Virus record (IMG/VR): IMGVR_UViG_3300017788_003124
Coordinates: 1 to 47,253 of that record
DNA length: 47,253 nt
Direction: 5' to 3' (one strand)
From: a virus
Numbering within the stretch: the stretch's first letter is position 1; each line of letters starts with the position of its first letter. Of the stretch, positions 7,891-16,616 are shown piece by piece. The notes under the pieces are model-generated. The model made no database searches. It was not told where the DNA came from and worked only from the letters and a program-made list of their open reading frames with translations. A program made the translations under genes and the position numbers.

Positions 7891-8483
7891 ATATATCTGT
7901 AGCAATAGGAACATTCGGAGATGAAGTTTGGAAGCAGACTGCTTCTAGAGCTATTGGATCCGCCGAAAATCAAACTGTGTCAGCGCATGACATTGTTCAT
8001 GTTCATGCAGACCATTTACATGAAGCAAGGAATCTTGCTGCCGATCAATGTAGGGGTGATTGGATAATTTTCCTTGATGCAGATGATGAACTTGATTCAA
8101 AATATATAGAATCAATGAGTGAAAAGGTTTCTTCGTTAGATTCAGATTTGTGGCTCGTGCAACCAGCAACCCTTGGTGTCGTTGATGGCAGGGAGGATCC
8201 TCACCCAGTTGTTATTCCACCTAAAAAGTCTATTATGGAAGGTAATTGGATGGTTATAGGAACTATGGTTGCAAGATCTGTATTTAGTTCCGTTGGTGGA
8301 TTTGGTTATTTTAAAATGTACGAAGACTGGGATCTATGGATTAGATGCATCAGATTTGGCTGTCAACCAACAGTTTGCGATAATGCAATTTATAGAGTTC
8401 ATGTCGCAAACAACAGTAGAAATAATCAATCTAGAGATCTTCAAATTTCTACATATAATCAAATAAGAAAACAGTATATTTGA
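7887..8483 (+). CDS. Family 2 glycosyltransferase
   Basis: A 198-residue GT2 protein. It starts MNISVAIGTFGDEVW, has HEARNLAADQCRGDWIIFLD (residues 45-64) running into the metal site D64-A-D66, and ends in the acceptor-side segment VFSSVGGFGYFKMYEDWDLW with the ED(W) catalytic acid motif. All core positions of a small inverting GT-A enzyme are there. It overlaps the methyltransferase by 4 bases; a 13-base gap separates it from the next gene. Substrates are unknown. Confidence 0.82.
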   Translation: MNISVAIGTFGDEVWKQTASRAIGSAENQTVSAHDIVHVHADHLHEARNLAADQCRGDWIIFLDADDELDSKYIESMSEKVSSLDSDLWLVQPATLGVVDGREDPHPVVIPPKKSIMEGNWMVIGTMVARSVFSSVGGFGYFKMYEDWDLWIRCIRFGCQPTVCDNAIYRVHVANNSRNNQSRDLQISTYNQIRKQYI

Positions 8484-8496
8484 CTAGGGTTTAAAA

Positions 8497-9171
8497 ATGA
8501 TACTATTAATTATGACAGACGGTAGATCGGATTATATAAAAGAGACTGTGCCTTCTGCTTTAGATAATCTTATTGGAGATCATATACGAATAGTTGTTAA
8601 CGATGACTCTGCTGACAAAAATTACAATAAGTTTTTGATAGATCTTTTTTCGAAATATCCGATAGAAATTTCTATCACCAATCCGGTTGATAGAAAAAGT
8701 GGATTTGGTGGAGCAATCCAAAATGCTTGGAATTCTATAAAAAATATACAAGAAGATTTTATTTTTCATTTAGAAGATGATTTTGTTTTTAATAGAAAAA
8801 TTGAAATCAATAAAATGAAATTTATATTAAATAACCATCCCCATGTACAGCAGGTTGCTCTAAGACGGCAACCTTGGAATGAGATTGAAGCTTCTCATGG
8901 TGGAATTGTTGAATCTAACTTAGATGCATTTACTGAAAAAAGACATTTCAACATTTCTTGGCTTGAACATAGATTATTTTTTACAACGAATCCATCATTA
9001 TATAGAAAATCTTTATGCAACATTGGATGGCCTCAGGTTGAAAAGTCAGAGGGTATTTTTTCATTAGACCTTTTTCGTAATCCAGAATTAGTTTCGGCTT
9101 ATTTTGGTTCACTTAAGTCAGGGGAGTGGGTTAGGCATATTGGCTACAACAGAACTGGACATGGATACTGA
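8497..9171 (+). CDS. GT-A-type glycosyltransferase
   Basis: A 224-residue protein with a GT2-like start (MILLIMTDGRSDYIKETVPS), an acidic nucleotide-binding loop (VVNDDSAD, residues 33-40), GFGGAIQNAW (69-78) and the metal motif E93-D-D95 in FIFHLEDDFVF. The C-terminal half (EHRLFFTTNPSLYRKS) resembles the acceptor region of related enzymes from metagenomic phages, though I cannot name a closer family. This stretch is among the most AT-rich of the cassette. It abuts the next gene with a one-base overlap (TGATGG context). Confidence 0.75.
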   Translation: MILLIMTDGRSDYIKETVPSALDNLIGDHIRIVVNDDSADKNYNKFLIDLFSKYPIEISITNPVDRKSGFGGAIQNAWNSIKNIQEDFIFHLEDDFVFNRKIEINKMKFILNNHPHVQQVALRRQPWNEIEASHGGIVESNLDAFTEKRHFNISWLEHRLFFTTNPSLYRKSLCNIGWPQVEKSEGIFSLDLFRNPELVSAYFGSLKSGEWVRHIGYNRTGHGY

Positions 9172-9938
9172 TGGCAACGGCTGGAATTTTATTTGTAAGA
9201 AATGAAGAAGATATACTTCCATATTCGCTATATCACGCCACTAAGCAGTTTGATTTTGTGCTAGCTATAGATAATGCATCCACAGATTCAACTAGAAAAA
9301 TATTGAATGATTATTCAATAGAATTTTCTATTAATAAATCTGGAAGATATCAATTTAGTGATATTATGACAGAGTTAGCATTATTAGCTGGTGAAAAGGG
9401 GGCTGAATGGATAGTTCCTTTTGATGCTGACGAGTTTTGGTATGCACCTGAAAATGTGACTGTTTCTGATTGGCTTTCGAATCAAAACGGCTTCGCTTGC
9501 GTTTCTCATGTTTATGATTATTCTTTAACAGATGAAGATGTTCAATCAAAAAATGTTATTGAAAGAATTGGTTGGAGAACAAAAGAGCCGGTTCCCTTGA
9601 AGGACATTGCTTGCAAGTATCATGATTCAATGAGGATTTCAAATGGAAGCCATATGGTTCACTATAATTTTAATGCAGATTTTTTTGAGGGATTAAGTGT
9701 AAAGCATTATCCAATTAGATCTTTTGAACAATTTCAAAATAAAACTATTAGAGCTAAAGAATTGTTTGATTCAACGCCTGAGCTTGCTTTCAATGAGGGC
9801 AATCATTGGCGAGAAAGGGTTGCGGCTCTTAATGATGAAAGATTGTACGATTTTTATAAAAATAATATTGAGATTAGCTCCCCTTCTGATAGTGAATACT
9901 TGATATTTGATAACGACATAAATAGGAGTCCAAAATGA
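9171..9938 (+). CDS. Glyco_tranf_2_4-type glycosyltransferase
   Basis: A 255-residue enzyme with FVRNEEDILPYSLYH (residues 8-22), a donor loop LAIDNASTDSTRKIL (31-45) and the metal-binding D85-A-D87 in IVPFDADEFW. It also has a conserved distal block, HYPIRSFEQFQNK, and later HWRER. The same distal blocks occur in the gene at 10862 (HFPWRSYEQFRKK and HWRSY), so the two are paralogues that flank the epimerase gene. The protein has no membrane segment. It overlaps the epimerase start by 4 bases. Confidence 0.83.
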   Translation: MATAGILFVRNEEDILPYSLYHATKQFDFVLAIDNASTDSTRKILNDYSIEFSINKSGRYQFSDIMTELALLAGEKGAEWIVPFDADEFWYAPENVTVSDWLSNQNGFACVSHVYDYSLTDEDVQSKNVIERIGWRTKEPVPLKDIACKYHDSMRISNGSHMVHYNFNADFFEGLSVKHYPIRSFEQFQNKTIRAKELFDSTPELAFNEGNHWRERVAALNDERLYDFYKNNIEISSPSDSEYLIFDNDINRSPK

Positions 9939-10861
9939 AAATAGGTGTAACTGGCGGTGCTGGATTTATCGGTTCTTGGGTTGTTGATGAATTGTTAAGT
10001 CTTGGTCATGATCCTATAATTTTTGACCATATTCGCAATAGAAGTTCATACAATAATTTAGAAGTTGAAGTCTTTCTTGGAGATGTAAGAGATCAAACAG
10101 CAATGACAGAATTAGCAGCACATGTAGATGGCATTATTCATCTTGCTGCAGTTCTTGGCACTCAAGAGACTATTAAAAATCCCCGTCCAGCAGCAGAGTC
10201 AAATCTCATGGGAGGACTTAACTTCCTTGAAGCAGTGGCTCAGTATGAAATTCCTGGTACATATATTTGTGTTGGTAATCATTGGATGAATAACACTTAT
10301 TCAATTTCAAAAACTATGATTGAAAAATTTGCCAGAATGTTTAATAAGGAGCGATCAACCAAAATCAATTTGGTTAGATGCGTTAATGCATACGGTCCAA
10401 GGCAGTCGATTGCTGCACCCTATGGATCGTCTAAGGTTAGGAAAATAACCCCCTCTTTTGTCTGTAGAGCTTTGAATGGCGACCCAATAGAAATATATGG
10501 ATCAGGAAATCAAGTTAGTGACATGGTTTACGTTGCAGATGTTGCTAAGGCGCTTGTTGCTGCACTTTTCGCTCCATTATCTGATGATGTTATTGAGGTT
10601 GGTCCATCTAATTCAAATACGGTTAATGAAGTTGCTGAGCTAGTTGCTGATTTGGTTGCTGATAGGGGCTACAAAAAAGTTCCGATAAACCACTTGCCTA
10701 TGCGTCCAGGAGAAAATCCGGACGATAGAGTTTCTGCAAATAATTTAACTTGCTTAAATATTGGAATAGATCCAAGCTCTTTTATGGAATTGAATGATGG
10801 TTTAAATAACACAATTACATGGTATGAGTCTCAAAAAAACATTTCTTGGTTTGGAGTTTAA
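9935..10861 (+). CDS. NAD-dependent sugar epimerase/dehydratase (extended SDR)
   Basis: A 308-residue protein with the Rossmann NAD(P)-binding loop TGGAGFIG (residues 6-13), the adenine-side acidic motif GDVRD (49-53), HLAA (69-72), the catalytic Y122-SIS-K126, an NAYGPRQ motif, and a late SDMVYVADVAKALVAAL block. This is the UDP-/GDP-sugar epimerase or 4,6-dehydratase family, which makes activated sugars such as those used by the flanking transferases. The segment before the Tyr (YICVGNHWMNNTYSISK) is short and I do not see the usual catalytic Ser/Thr, so the exact reaction is uncertain. Start is ATG 9935, overlapping the gene before it. Confidence 0.85.
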   Translation: MKIGVTGGAGFIGSWVVDELLSLGHDPIIFDHIRNRSSYNNLEVEVFLGDVRDQTAMTELAAHVDGIIHLAAVLGTQETIKNPRPAAESNLMGGLNFLEAVAQYEIPGTYICVGNHWMNNTYSISKTMIEKFARMFNKERSTKINLVRCVNAYGPRQSIAAPYGSSKVRKITPSFVCRALNGDPIEIYGSGNQVSDMVYVADVAKALVAALFAPLSDDVIEVGPSNSNTVNEVAELVADLVADRGYKKVPINHLPMRPGENPDDRVSANNLTCLNIGIDPSSFMELNDGLNNTITWYESQKNISWFGV

Positions 10862-11626
10862 GTGAAAGTTTTTGCTGTTTCTATGGTTAAAGATGAGCAA
10901 GATATAATTCAATATACTATTGAAAATTTGATCGCTCGTGGAGTTGACCACATTCTAATAAATGACAATCTGTCTTCAGATGGAACTACTGAAATTCTGC
11001 AAGACTTTGAAACCCGTGGACTTATAACGGTTTATGAAGATAAAGAGGTCGGCTATTACCAGTCAGATAAAATGACCGATCTTGCAAGAAAGGCTTTTGA
11101 TCAGGGCGCTGACTGGGTGATTCCATTTGATGCTGACGAATACTGGTCTGTTCCAAGCACCTTCCATTCGTTCTTTTCAGGGATTACCCAGTCTTGTTGT
11201 CAATTCAAATTGTTTAATTATTTTCCAACTTCAAATGATAAACACTCAGAGCGGAATCCTTTTTTAAGAATCACTAATCGCAGCATTGAGCCGGCTCCTT
11301 TATATAAAGTGGCTGTAAGAAATGTAGGGAATTTAGTTATTCATCAAGGAAACCATTCAGCAACTGGTGACAATATGACGTATATGCTGGGAAATGGAAT
11401 GATTGGACACTTTCCTTGGCGTTCCTACGAGCAGTTTAGAAAAAAAGTAATTAACGGATATAAAGCTTATGCAGCTTCTACTCTTCCAGAGGATATGGGA
11501 TCACACTGGCGCTCTTATGGGCAGCTTTTTGAGGCTGGTGGAGATGAGGCGCTTAAGGGCGTTTTTGAGAAGTGGTTTTCTGATCCAGAAGAAGGGGTAA
11601 TGAATGCCCCGGTATCTGTCCCTTAA
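10862..11626 (+). CDS. Glyco_tranf_2_4-type glycosyltransferase (last of the cassette)
   Basis: A 254-residue enzyme with SMVKDEQDIIQYTI (residues 7-20), a donor loop ILINDNLSSDGTTEIL (31-46) and the metal site D90-A-D92 in WVIPFDADEYW. HFPWRSYEQFRKK and HWRSYGQL near the C-terminus repeat the pattern of the paralogue at 9171. The start is a GTG placed directly after the epimerase TAA (TTTAAGTG), so coupling is likely. A hairpin overlaps its 3' end and closes the cassette. Confidence 0.83.
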   Translation: MKVFAVSMVKDEQDIIQYTIENLIARGVDHILINDNLSSDGTTEILQDFETRGLITVYEDKEVGYYQSDKMTDLARKAFDQGADWVIPFDADEYWSVPSTFHSFFSGITQSCCQFKLFNYFPTSNDKHSERNPFLRITNRSIEPAPLYKVAVRNVGNLVIHQGNHSATGDNMTYMLGNGMIGHFPWRSYEQFRKKVINGYKAYAASTLPEDMGSHWRSYGQLFEAGGDEALKGVFEKWFSDPEEGVMNAPVSVP

Positions 11627-11640
11627 TTCTGGGACAGTTT
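11616..11640 (+). terminator. Hairpin at the end of the sugar cassette
   Basis: CTGTCCC (11616-11622) pairs with GGGACAG (11631-11637) around an 8-base loop that contains the stop codon of the last glycosyltransferase; only three T follow. It is a possible weak terminator or read-through attenuator before the packaging genes. Confidence 0.45.
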
Positions 11641-11657
11641 AACCGTAGGATTTAATC

Positions 11658-12317
11658 ATGTCCGATGATTTTGATTTTGATATTAGTCAAATAATCGATG
11701 ACGCCGATGACGATGCGGTTGTCGGTGTTGAGGCTACGACACCTTCTGGGGCCACAATTATTGTTATGAATCAACCTGAGGCAGATTACTATGATCAGGT
11801 ACACAAAAGATATCTACAAGATAACAAGTTTAAGAATGTTTCTGACATTTTAGAGCTTGATAGAATTCTGATCATGGAATTGATGTGCTATAGGTGGGGC
11901 ATTTGGATTCTGGCCGAAGAAGATTATTTTGGAAGAAAAATTAATCCGACTGAAGTTCAGAAATCTATTGAAACTTATTCTCGCGAGATTCGTGGAATTA
12001 AGAAAGATCTAGGAATAGACAAGTCTACTAGAGATAAAGATAAGGGCGACTCAGTTGCTGAATATGTTCAGATGCTTGGCATCAGAGCCAAAGAATTTGG
12101 TATAACAAGAAACAAGCAGTCAGCTAAAGCTATTGAAATTCTAATGGAAGCCAGAGCTTTAATAACTCTTTACGAAAATTCAAGCGATTCTGAAAGAAAA
12201 GAATTTAAAGCTAATTTTGAAGATATTATTGACTGGTTAAAGTCAAAGTTTTCCGAGTTTGAAGAAATAGATGCAGCTCTGAAAAAAAATCAGGCAACTT
12301 GGATTCGTGATATATAA
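11658..12317 (+). CDS. Hypothetical protein upstream of terminase, possible small terminase subunit
   Basis: A 219-residue protein with a strongly acidic start (MSDDFDFDISQIIDDADDD), a helical middle and a coiled-coil-like C-terminal part containing an IKKDLGIDKSTRDKDKG loop and EYVQMLGIRAKEFGI. I do not recognise a precise family. The position, two genes before the large terminase and overlapping the next gene by one base (TAATG), suggests a packaging role such as small-terminase or a terminase-associated protein. An AGGA at 11646-11649 is a workable ribosome site. The functional call is inference from position. Confidence 0.6.
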   Translation: MSDDFDFDISQIIDDADDDAVVGVEATTPSGATIIVMNQPEADYYDQVHKRYLQDNKFKNVSDILELDRILIMELMCYRWGIWILAEEDYFGRKINPTEVQKSIETYSREIRGIKKDLGIDKSTRDKDKGDSVAEYVQMLGIRAKEFGITRNKQSAKAIEILMEARALITLYENSSDSERKEFKANFEDIIDWLKSKFSEFEEIDAALKKNQATWIRDI

Positions 12318-12826
12318 TGCCTAAAAAGGATAGCTGGTCTAAAAAATACCATCAGATTCAAAAGTCGTATCCAAATCTTAAGTCGGTCATGCTTACCGAT
12401 GGAATGGTTGACGAAGAAATTTTCATTAAGATTATTGGAGATGTTCTTAAGTCTGAAAGAACTGTTTCAACTCCAGGAAAAAGACCTGGACTTTCAAGAG
12501 CTGATGGTATTGAAAGATTAAATAAAATTCTTGAAAGAGATTTTTCTGATCAAGAGTTCGCAGCAGCTTTCAGAAACTTAACCAATGGAAGATCGGTAAG
12601 ATCGATACATGCTAAGACTGGCTTAAGCAAGTCGCATGTTCAAAGACTATTGACTGGCGTTGACCATCCTTCGATTGAAACTTTGGAGAAGGTTGCTGCT
12701 GCTTTCAAAAAACATCCTGCATATTTTTTAGAATATAGAATTTTTAAACTTATGGAACATTTGAATGTTTTTCTGATAGATAATCCTGAGACTGCTACAA
12801 CTTGGTATAAAAAAGTTTGGGGATAG
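12317..12826 (+). CDS. XRE-type HTH protein, candidate small terminase subunit
   Basis: A 169-residue protein. Residues about 90-140 form a Cro/XRE-type helix-turn-helix, with SVRSIHAKTGLSKSHVQRLL followed by PSIETLEKVAAAFKKHPAYF. The N-terminal half (about 1-80) is basic and of no known family. The ATG overlaps the previous stop, and a single base separates its stop from the large terminase start. A DNA-binding protein at this place is a good candidate for the small terminase subunit that recognises phage DNA for packaging. A transcription regulator is the alternative. Confidence 0.68.
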   Translation: MPKKDSWSKKYHQIQKSYPNLKSVMLTDGMVDEEIFIKIIGDVLKSERTVSTPGKRPGLSRADGIERLNKILERDFSDQEFAAAFRNLTNGRSVRSIHAKTGLSKSHVQRLLTGVDHPSIETLEKVAAAFKKHPAYFLEYRIFKLMEHLNVFLIDNPETATTWYKKVWG

Positions 12827-12827
12827 T

Positions 12828-15800
12828 ATGGGTGTTTACGAGAATCTTTCAGAAGAAGAGTGCTACCTATATTCCATACTTCAAGATGAGTCAGGGTTAG
12901 ATCTGGCAGAATTTTCGTATCTTGACGAAACCCAAGACGACAATGTTTTTCGTGCTTGGCCGGTACAATGGTTTTGGTGGAGATGTGACGACCAAAAGCA
13001 GATTGATAGAGGAAGTCGCTGTTTAGCAGAGGGAACTTTAGTCCTCACCAAGCGGGGACATATACCTATTGAACAGGTTAAGATAGGTGATGAAGTATTG
13101 ACACATATGAATAGATGGAAGCCCGTTGTTAATGTCTTCGATCAGGGGGTTAAGCCGACTATGCGCGTTATGGGGCAGGGTCACCCCGATGGCTTGGTGG
13201 TCACCGAACATCACAAGTTTTGGGCGCGACATGCTCGGCGCGGCTCCAAGCCTCGTGATGGACATAAGCGAATTAAGGTGGATCAACCTCAGTGGATAAA
13301 GGCGAAGAATTTTAGGTTAAGAGATGGCAGTCAAGTTCTGTCTACCCGCTGGAGTAGTCCAGCCGCTCAAGCTCCATCATTTGAATTCACGTCCGAACTA
13401 GAACCTTCCTATAGATCGGGTCAGCAAAATCTAGTTTCGTCAGTTTTGACAGAAGATTTTATGTGGCTTTTCGGACTTTTTCTGGCAGAGGGTAGCACCT
13501 ATATTGATTCTCAATATGCTAAGACAAGTTGGAGTATCCATAGTGATGAGGTATCTGAGGTTGTTCAATACCTTGATCGTTTAAATTTAAACTATAATAT
13601 TTATTATAGAAAAACTGATAGATCTGCCACCATTTGTGTCAATAGTAGACCCATTACAGAGTGGCTCTCTAGTCAGATCGTTGGCAGTGGCAACGCTCGC
13701 ACCAAGCAGATGCCATCTTGGGTTCTGGCGTTAGATGAAGGATTGCGCCGCTCCTGTTTTAATGGCATGGTTTTTGGCGATGGATATGTTAGGCCAAATG
13801 GTAGAATAGAGTATTCAACATCCTCAAGAGCATTAGCTTTTGGCATTAAATTACTTGGCCAATCCCTTGGCCTCGCTTCAAGCGTGTCGCGACAGGAACC
13901 ACCCGACTTCGTTGCTATTAATGGTAGGCAGATTTTTCCCGGTGACTCCTACACAGTTAGTTTCGATCGCTCAAATACTGTAAAGTTTGAAGATGGGAAG
14001 TCGTGGGTTGGTATATCAAATATTGAGCCTGAGGGCGATGTGCGTGTATACGATCTTGAAGTTGAAGAGGATCATAGTTATATTGCCGAAGGGATAGTGG
14101 TACACAACAGCGTCGGAAAAAGTTTATCTATCAAGTTTAGAGCTTTCGCATTTCCTTTTGTGTGCCCTGGCGAGGAAATGGTTATCACCGCACCAGAAGG
14201 AATCCATCTTGATGCAGTTACCGATAACATTGAAAGCCTTTACATTAATAATCGTTTAGCTGGAGAAATGATTGCTAAGGGTAGAGGTGGAATTAAGCAT
14301 CGACCATTTATGATGAACTTTATCAATGGTGGAAGAATTATTGGTCGCATACCCCAAAGAGACGGCAAGGGACTCAAGGGAACTCACCCTATTTGGCTTG
14401 AGCAAGACGAAGCTTGTTTCCCTGGGGATACGTTGATTTATACAAAATTAGGATATAAAAAAATAAAAGATATTTCTATAGGGGATGAAGTCTTAACCCA
14501 TAAAAACAGGTGGAAAAAGGTTGTTAATACTTATAATCATGGATTTAAAGATGTTGTCCAGATTACTGGTCAGGGTCACCAACATCTTGTAACAACTCCA
14601 AATCATAGATTTTGGGCTAAAAAAGTTTTAAAGTGGAAAAATTCAAAAAATAGATGGGGAGTTAAAGAGTTTGATAAGTTTGATTGGATTAGAGCGGGAG
14701 ATCTACAAGATTCATTTTGGTCTTCACCAATTTCAATTCCATCGGTGCAAATTCCAGAATGTATTCCCAAATCGAAAACTGGAAATAGCTATTCTATCAA
14801 TATTTTTACTGAAGAATTTCTTTGGGCAATGGGGTTATTTGTCGCTGAGGGATCTACGTCAAGTTCTTATGGTGCTGATGGTAAAATAAATAAATCAACG
14901 TGGTCTATTCATATAAAAGAAGCTGATCATGTTGTTCAAATACTTAAAAGTGCTGGTTTGAATCCATTCATTCAACCATGCAGCAACAGTGCTAATTCCG
15001 TAAATGTTGTTGTAAGTCATGTTGGATTAGCTCCATTTCTTGCTGAAGAAATTGGATCTGGTTGTTACAATAAAAGAATTCCTGTTTGGATTTTTTCTTT
15101 GAGCGAAGCTCAGCGTCAAGCTTTTCTAGACGGTTTGGTATATGGGGACGGATGTGAGAGTTCTGGAAACTATGAGCCTGGTCGTTGGAGATTAAGCACA
15201 ACATCAAAAGCTCTTGCATATGACACTAAAATTTTGGCTCATTCTTTAGGTTACTTTACTTCTGTGTTCTTTAATGAAGGTGGACAGCAGGGCAGTATTC
15301 GTGGCAGAACTTTTATTAGTGGGCCGTCTTGGGAAGTTATTGGGGCAGTTAAGGGTCAGGGTTTTATAGATGAAAATTATAGGCTCACTAAAGTAAAATC
15401 AGTTATTAAATTAACTGAAAAACAGTGTGTTTATGATATTGAGGTTGAGGATGATCATTCATTTTTAGCCGAAGGCATCTTTGTTCATAATAGCGATTTT
15501 CCTGAGCAGGCTTGGGCTGAGATTATTGAAACTGTAAAAATTCAAAATCCTAAAGCTCGCTGGCGGGCTCATGGCGTAACTCGGGGGGTGGGTGGCGGTT
15601 TCGATGAGCGTTGCCAGCCTGATAGCGGTTGGAAGGTTCATGCTTTACCGGCGATGTTTCGTCCTAATTGGACTGATGGGGAGCGTCAGCAGAAGATTCA
15701 GGAGTATGGCGGTCACGTTGATTCTGTTGATTACCGTAGGAATATTTTAGGTCTGCCAGGGGATCAGAATTCCCCAATTTTCGTTTTGTATAGATTGATG

Positions 15801-16616
15801 GCGGCTACTGATGTTGATACTGGAAGCGAGTATAATAATTATGAATATACTTCGTTAGAGATAGATGAATCAGCCGTTAGAGATTACGGTTCCATTATTC
15901 CGCTGTTAGATCTTCCGGCAAATCATCGTTCTTATAAAAAGTTTTGGATTGGCATGGACCTTGGTTGGACAATTGCCCCAACTTCTATTGTCATTTTCGC
16001 TGAGGACAATAAGACAAGAAAAGGTAAGAATTGTTTAAAGCTTCTTGCGAGAATTCTTTTAAGGAAGGTTGCAGCTTCTGATCAGTCTGATGCAATTTTG
16101 CATCTTTTGGATATTTATAGACCAATGGCTTTTGCTTTGGACTCTACTGGGGCTGGGTTGCCTTTGTTTGATTATGTTCAGAAAGCAACTAGAGAAGATC
16201 CAAATTTAAAGTCTTTAACTTCTAGAATTAAGGGATACAACTTTTCTGAGAAGATTATTGCAGAATTTGATGATTCAATTCAGATTGATGATCTTTCACC
16301 TGATGGATATAAAGAGGCAGCAATTTACCGTAATGTTTTAGAGTGGAGCACTGACATATTGAGAGGCATGGTAGATGAGCAAACTATTATACTGCCTTAC
16401 GATAAGTCGATCATCTCTGAGTTTCAAGGCCAAACTTGGTCTTACTCTAAAGCTGCTATGGATTCCTACGGGAGAAAACGTATCTTCAGCAATGGAAGCT
16501 TCCACACATTGGATGCGTGCCGCATGGCAGCTCTCGCTTTCCAGCAGCAAGTTATTAATGATTTCATTGAAGGACATAAGCAGGCTTGGGAGCCTCCCCC
16601 AATGCTCTTTCTCTAA
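12828..16616 (+). CDS. terL: Large terminase subunit interrupted by two inteins
   Basis: The 1262-residue precursor should splice to a 540-residue terminase, the ATPase-nuclease that drives DNA into the prohead. Removing residues 65-427 rejoins GSR to SVGKS, giving a Walker A loop GSRSVGKS. Removing residues 530-888 rejoins IWLEQDEA to SDFPEQAW, the Walker B region with D527 and E528. The C-terminal RNase H-like nuclease is intact: GMDLGWT (D1044), ALDSTG (D1105) and TLDACRMAAL (D1229). Both extein junctions have Ser at +1, and both inteins have Cys1 and a terminal His-Asn, so they look splicing-competent. Without splicing the ATPase could not work. The start ATG follows the HTH gene by one base. 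The family call is firm; splicing is inferred from motifs. Confidence 0.95.
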   Translation: MGVYENLSEEECYLYSILQDESGLDLAEFSYLDETQDDNVFRAWPVQWFWWRCDDQKQIDRGSRCLAEGTLVLTKRGHIPIEQVKIGDEVLTHMNRWKPVVNVFDQGVKPTMRVMGQGHPDGLVVTEHHKFWARHARRGSKPRDGHKRIKVDQPQWIKAKNFRLRDGSQVLSTRWSSPAAQAPSFEFTSELEPSYRSGQQNLVSSVLTEDFMWLFGLFLAEGSTYIDSQYAKTSWSIHSDEVSEVVQYLDRLNLNYNIYYRKTDRSATICVNSRPITEWLSSQIVGSGNARTKQMPSWVLALDEGLRRSCFNGMVFGDGYVRPNGRIEYSTSSRALAFGIKLLGQSLGLASSVSRQEPPDFVAINGRQIFPGDSYTVSFDRSNTVKFEDGKSWVGISNIEPEGDVRVYDLEVEEDHSYIAEGIVVHNSVGKSLSIKFRAFAFPFVCPGEEMVITAPEGIHLDAVTDNIESLYINNRLAGEMIAKGRGGIKHRPFMMNFINGGRIIGRIPQRDGKGLKGTHPIWLEQDEACFPGDTLIYTKLGYKKIKDISIGDEVLTHKNRWKKVVNTYNHGFKDVVQITGQGHQHLVTTPNHRFWAKKVLKWKNSKNRWGVKEFDKFDWIRAGDLQDSFWSSPISIPSVQIPECIPKSKTGNSYSINIFTEEFLWAMGLFVAEGSTSSSYGADGKINKSTWSIHIKEADHVVQILKSAGLNPFIQPCSNSANSVNVVVSHVGLAPFLAEEIGSGCYNKRIPVWIFSLSEAQRQAFLDGLVYGDGCESSGNYEPGRWRLSTTSKALAYDTKILAHSLGYFTSVFFNEGGQQGSIRGRTFISGPSWEVIGAVKGQGFIDENYRLTKVKSVIKLTEKQCVYDIEVEDDHSFLAEGIFVHNSDFPEQAWAEIIETVKIQNPKARWRAHGVTRGVGGGFDERCQPDSGWKVHALPAMFRPNWTDGERQQKIQEYGGHVDSVDYRRNILGLPGDQNSPIFVLYRLMAATDVDTGSEYNNYEYTSLEIDESAVRDYGSIIPLLDLPANHRSYKKFWIGMDLGWTIAPTSIVIFAEDNKTRKGKNCLKLLARILLRKVAASDQSDAILHLLDIYRPMAFALDSTGAGLPLFDYVQKATREDPNLKSLTSRIKGYNFSEKIIAEFDDSIQIDDLSPDGYKEAAIYRNVLEWSTDILRGMVDEQTIILPYDKSIISEFQGQTWSYSKAAMDSYGRKRIFSNGSFHTLDACRMAALAFQQQVINDFIEGHKQAWEPPPMLFL
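13020..14108 (+). mobile_element. Intein 1 with LAGLIDADG endonuclease, in Walker A of the terminase
   Basis: A 363-residue class 1 intein, precursor residues 65-427. Block A is CLAEGTLVLT (Cys1), block B is VVTEHH (TxxH), block F is VYDLEVEEDHSYIAEG and block G is IVVHN before Ser+1. The central homing endonuclease has the two LAGLIDADG helices WLFGLFLAEGS and CFNGMVFGDGY. The splicing-domain DNA is much richer in GC (73 of 120 bases at 13141-13260) than the endonuclease core (21 of 60 at 13501-13560), which suggests mosaic ancestry. Confidence 0.95.
14415..15491 (+). mobile_element. Intein 2 with LAGLIDADG endonuclease, after Walker B of the terminase
   Basis: A 359-residue class 1 intein, precursor residues 530-888. 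Block A is CFPGDTLIYT, block B is VTTPNH (TxxH), block F is VYDIEVEDDHSFLAEG and block G is IFVHN before Ser+1. The endonuclease helices are WAMGLFVAEGS and FLDGLVYGDGC. It aligns along its whole length with intein 1 (for example LTHKNRWKKVVN against LTHMNRWKPVVN), so the two are homologous. Its DNA is AT-rich (19 GC of 60 at 14461-14520), like the surrounding genome. Confidence 0.95.

Noticed and set aside
16375-16557. Upstream extension of the zinc-ribbon-like frame into the terminase gene
   Set aside because: The extra residues fall on the nuclease end of the terminase and read as an out-of-frame shadow; the cysteine motifs only begin near the terminase stop.
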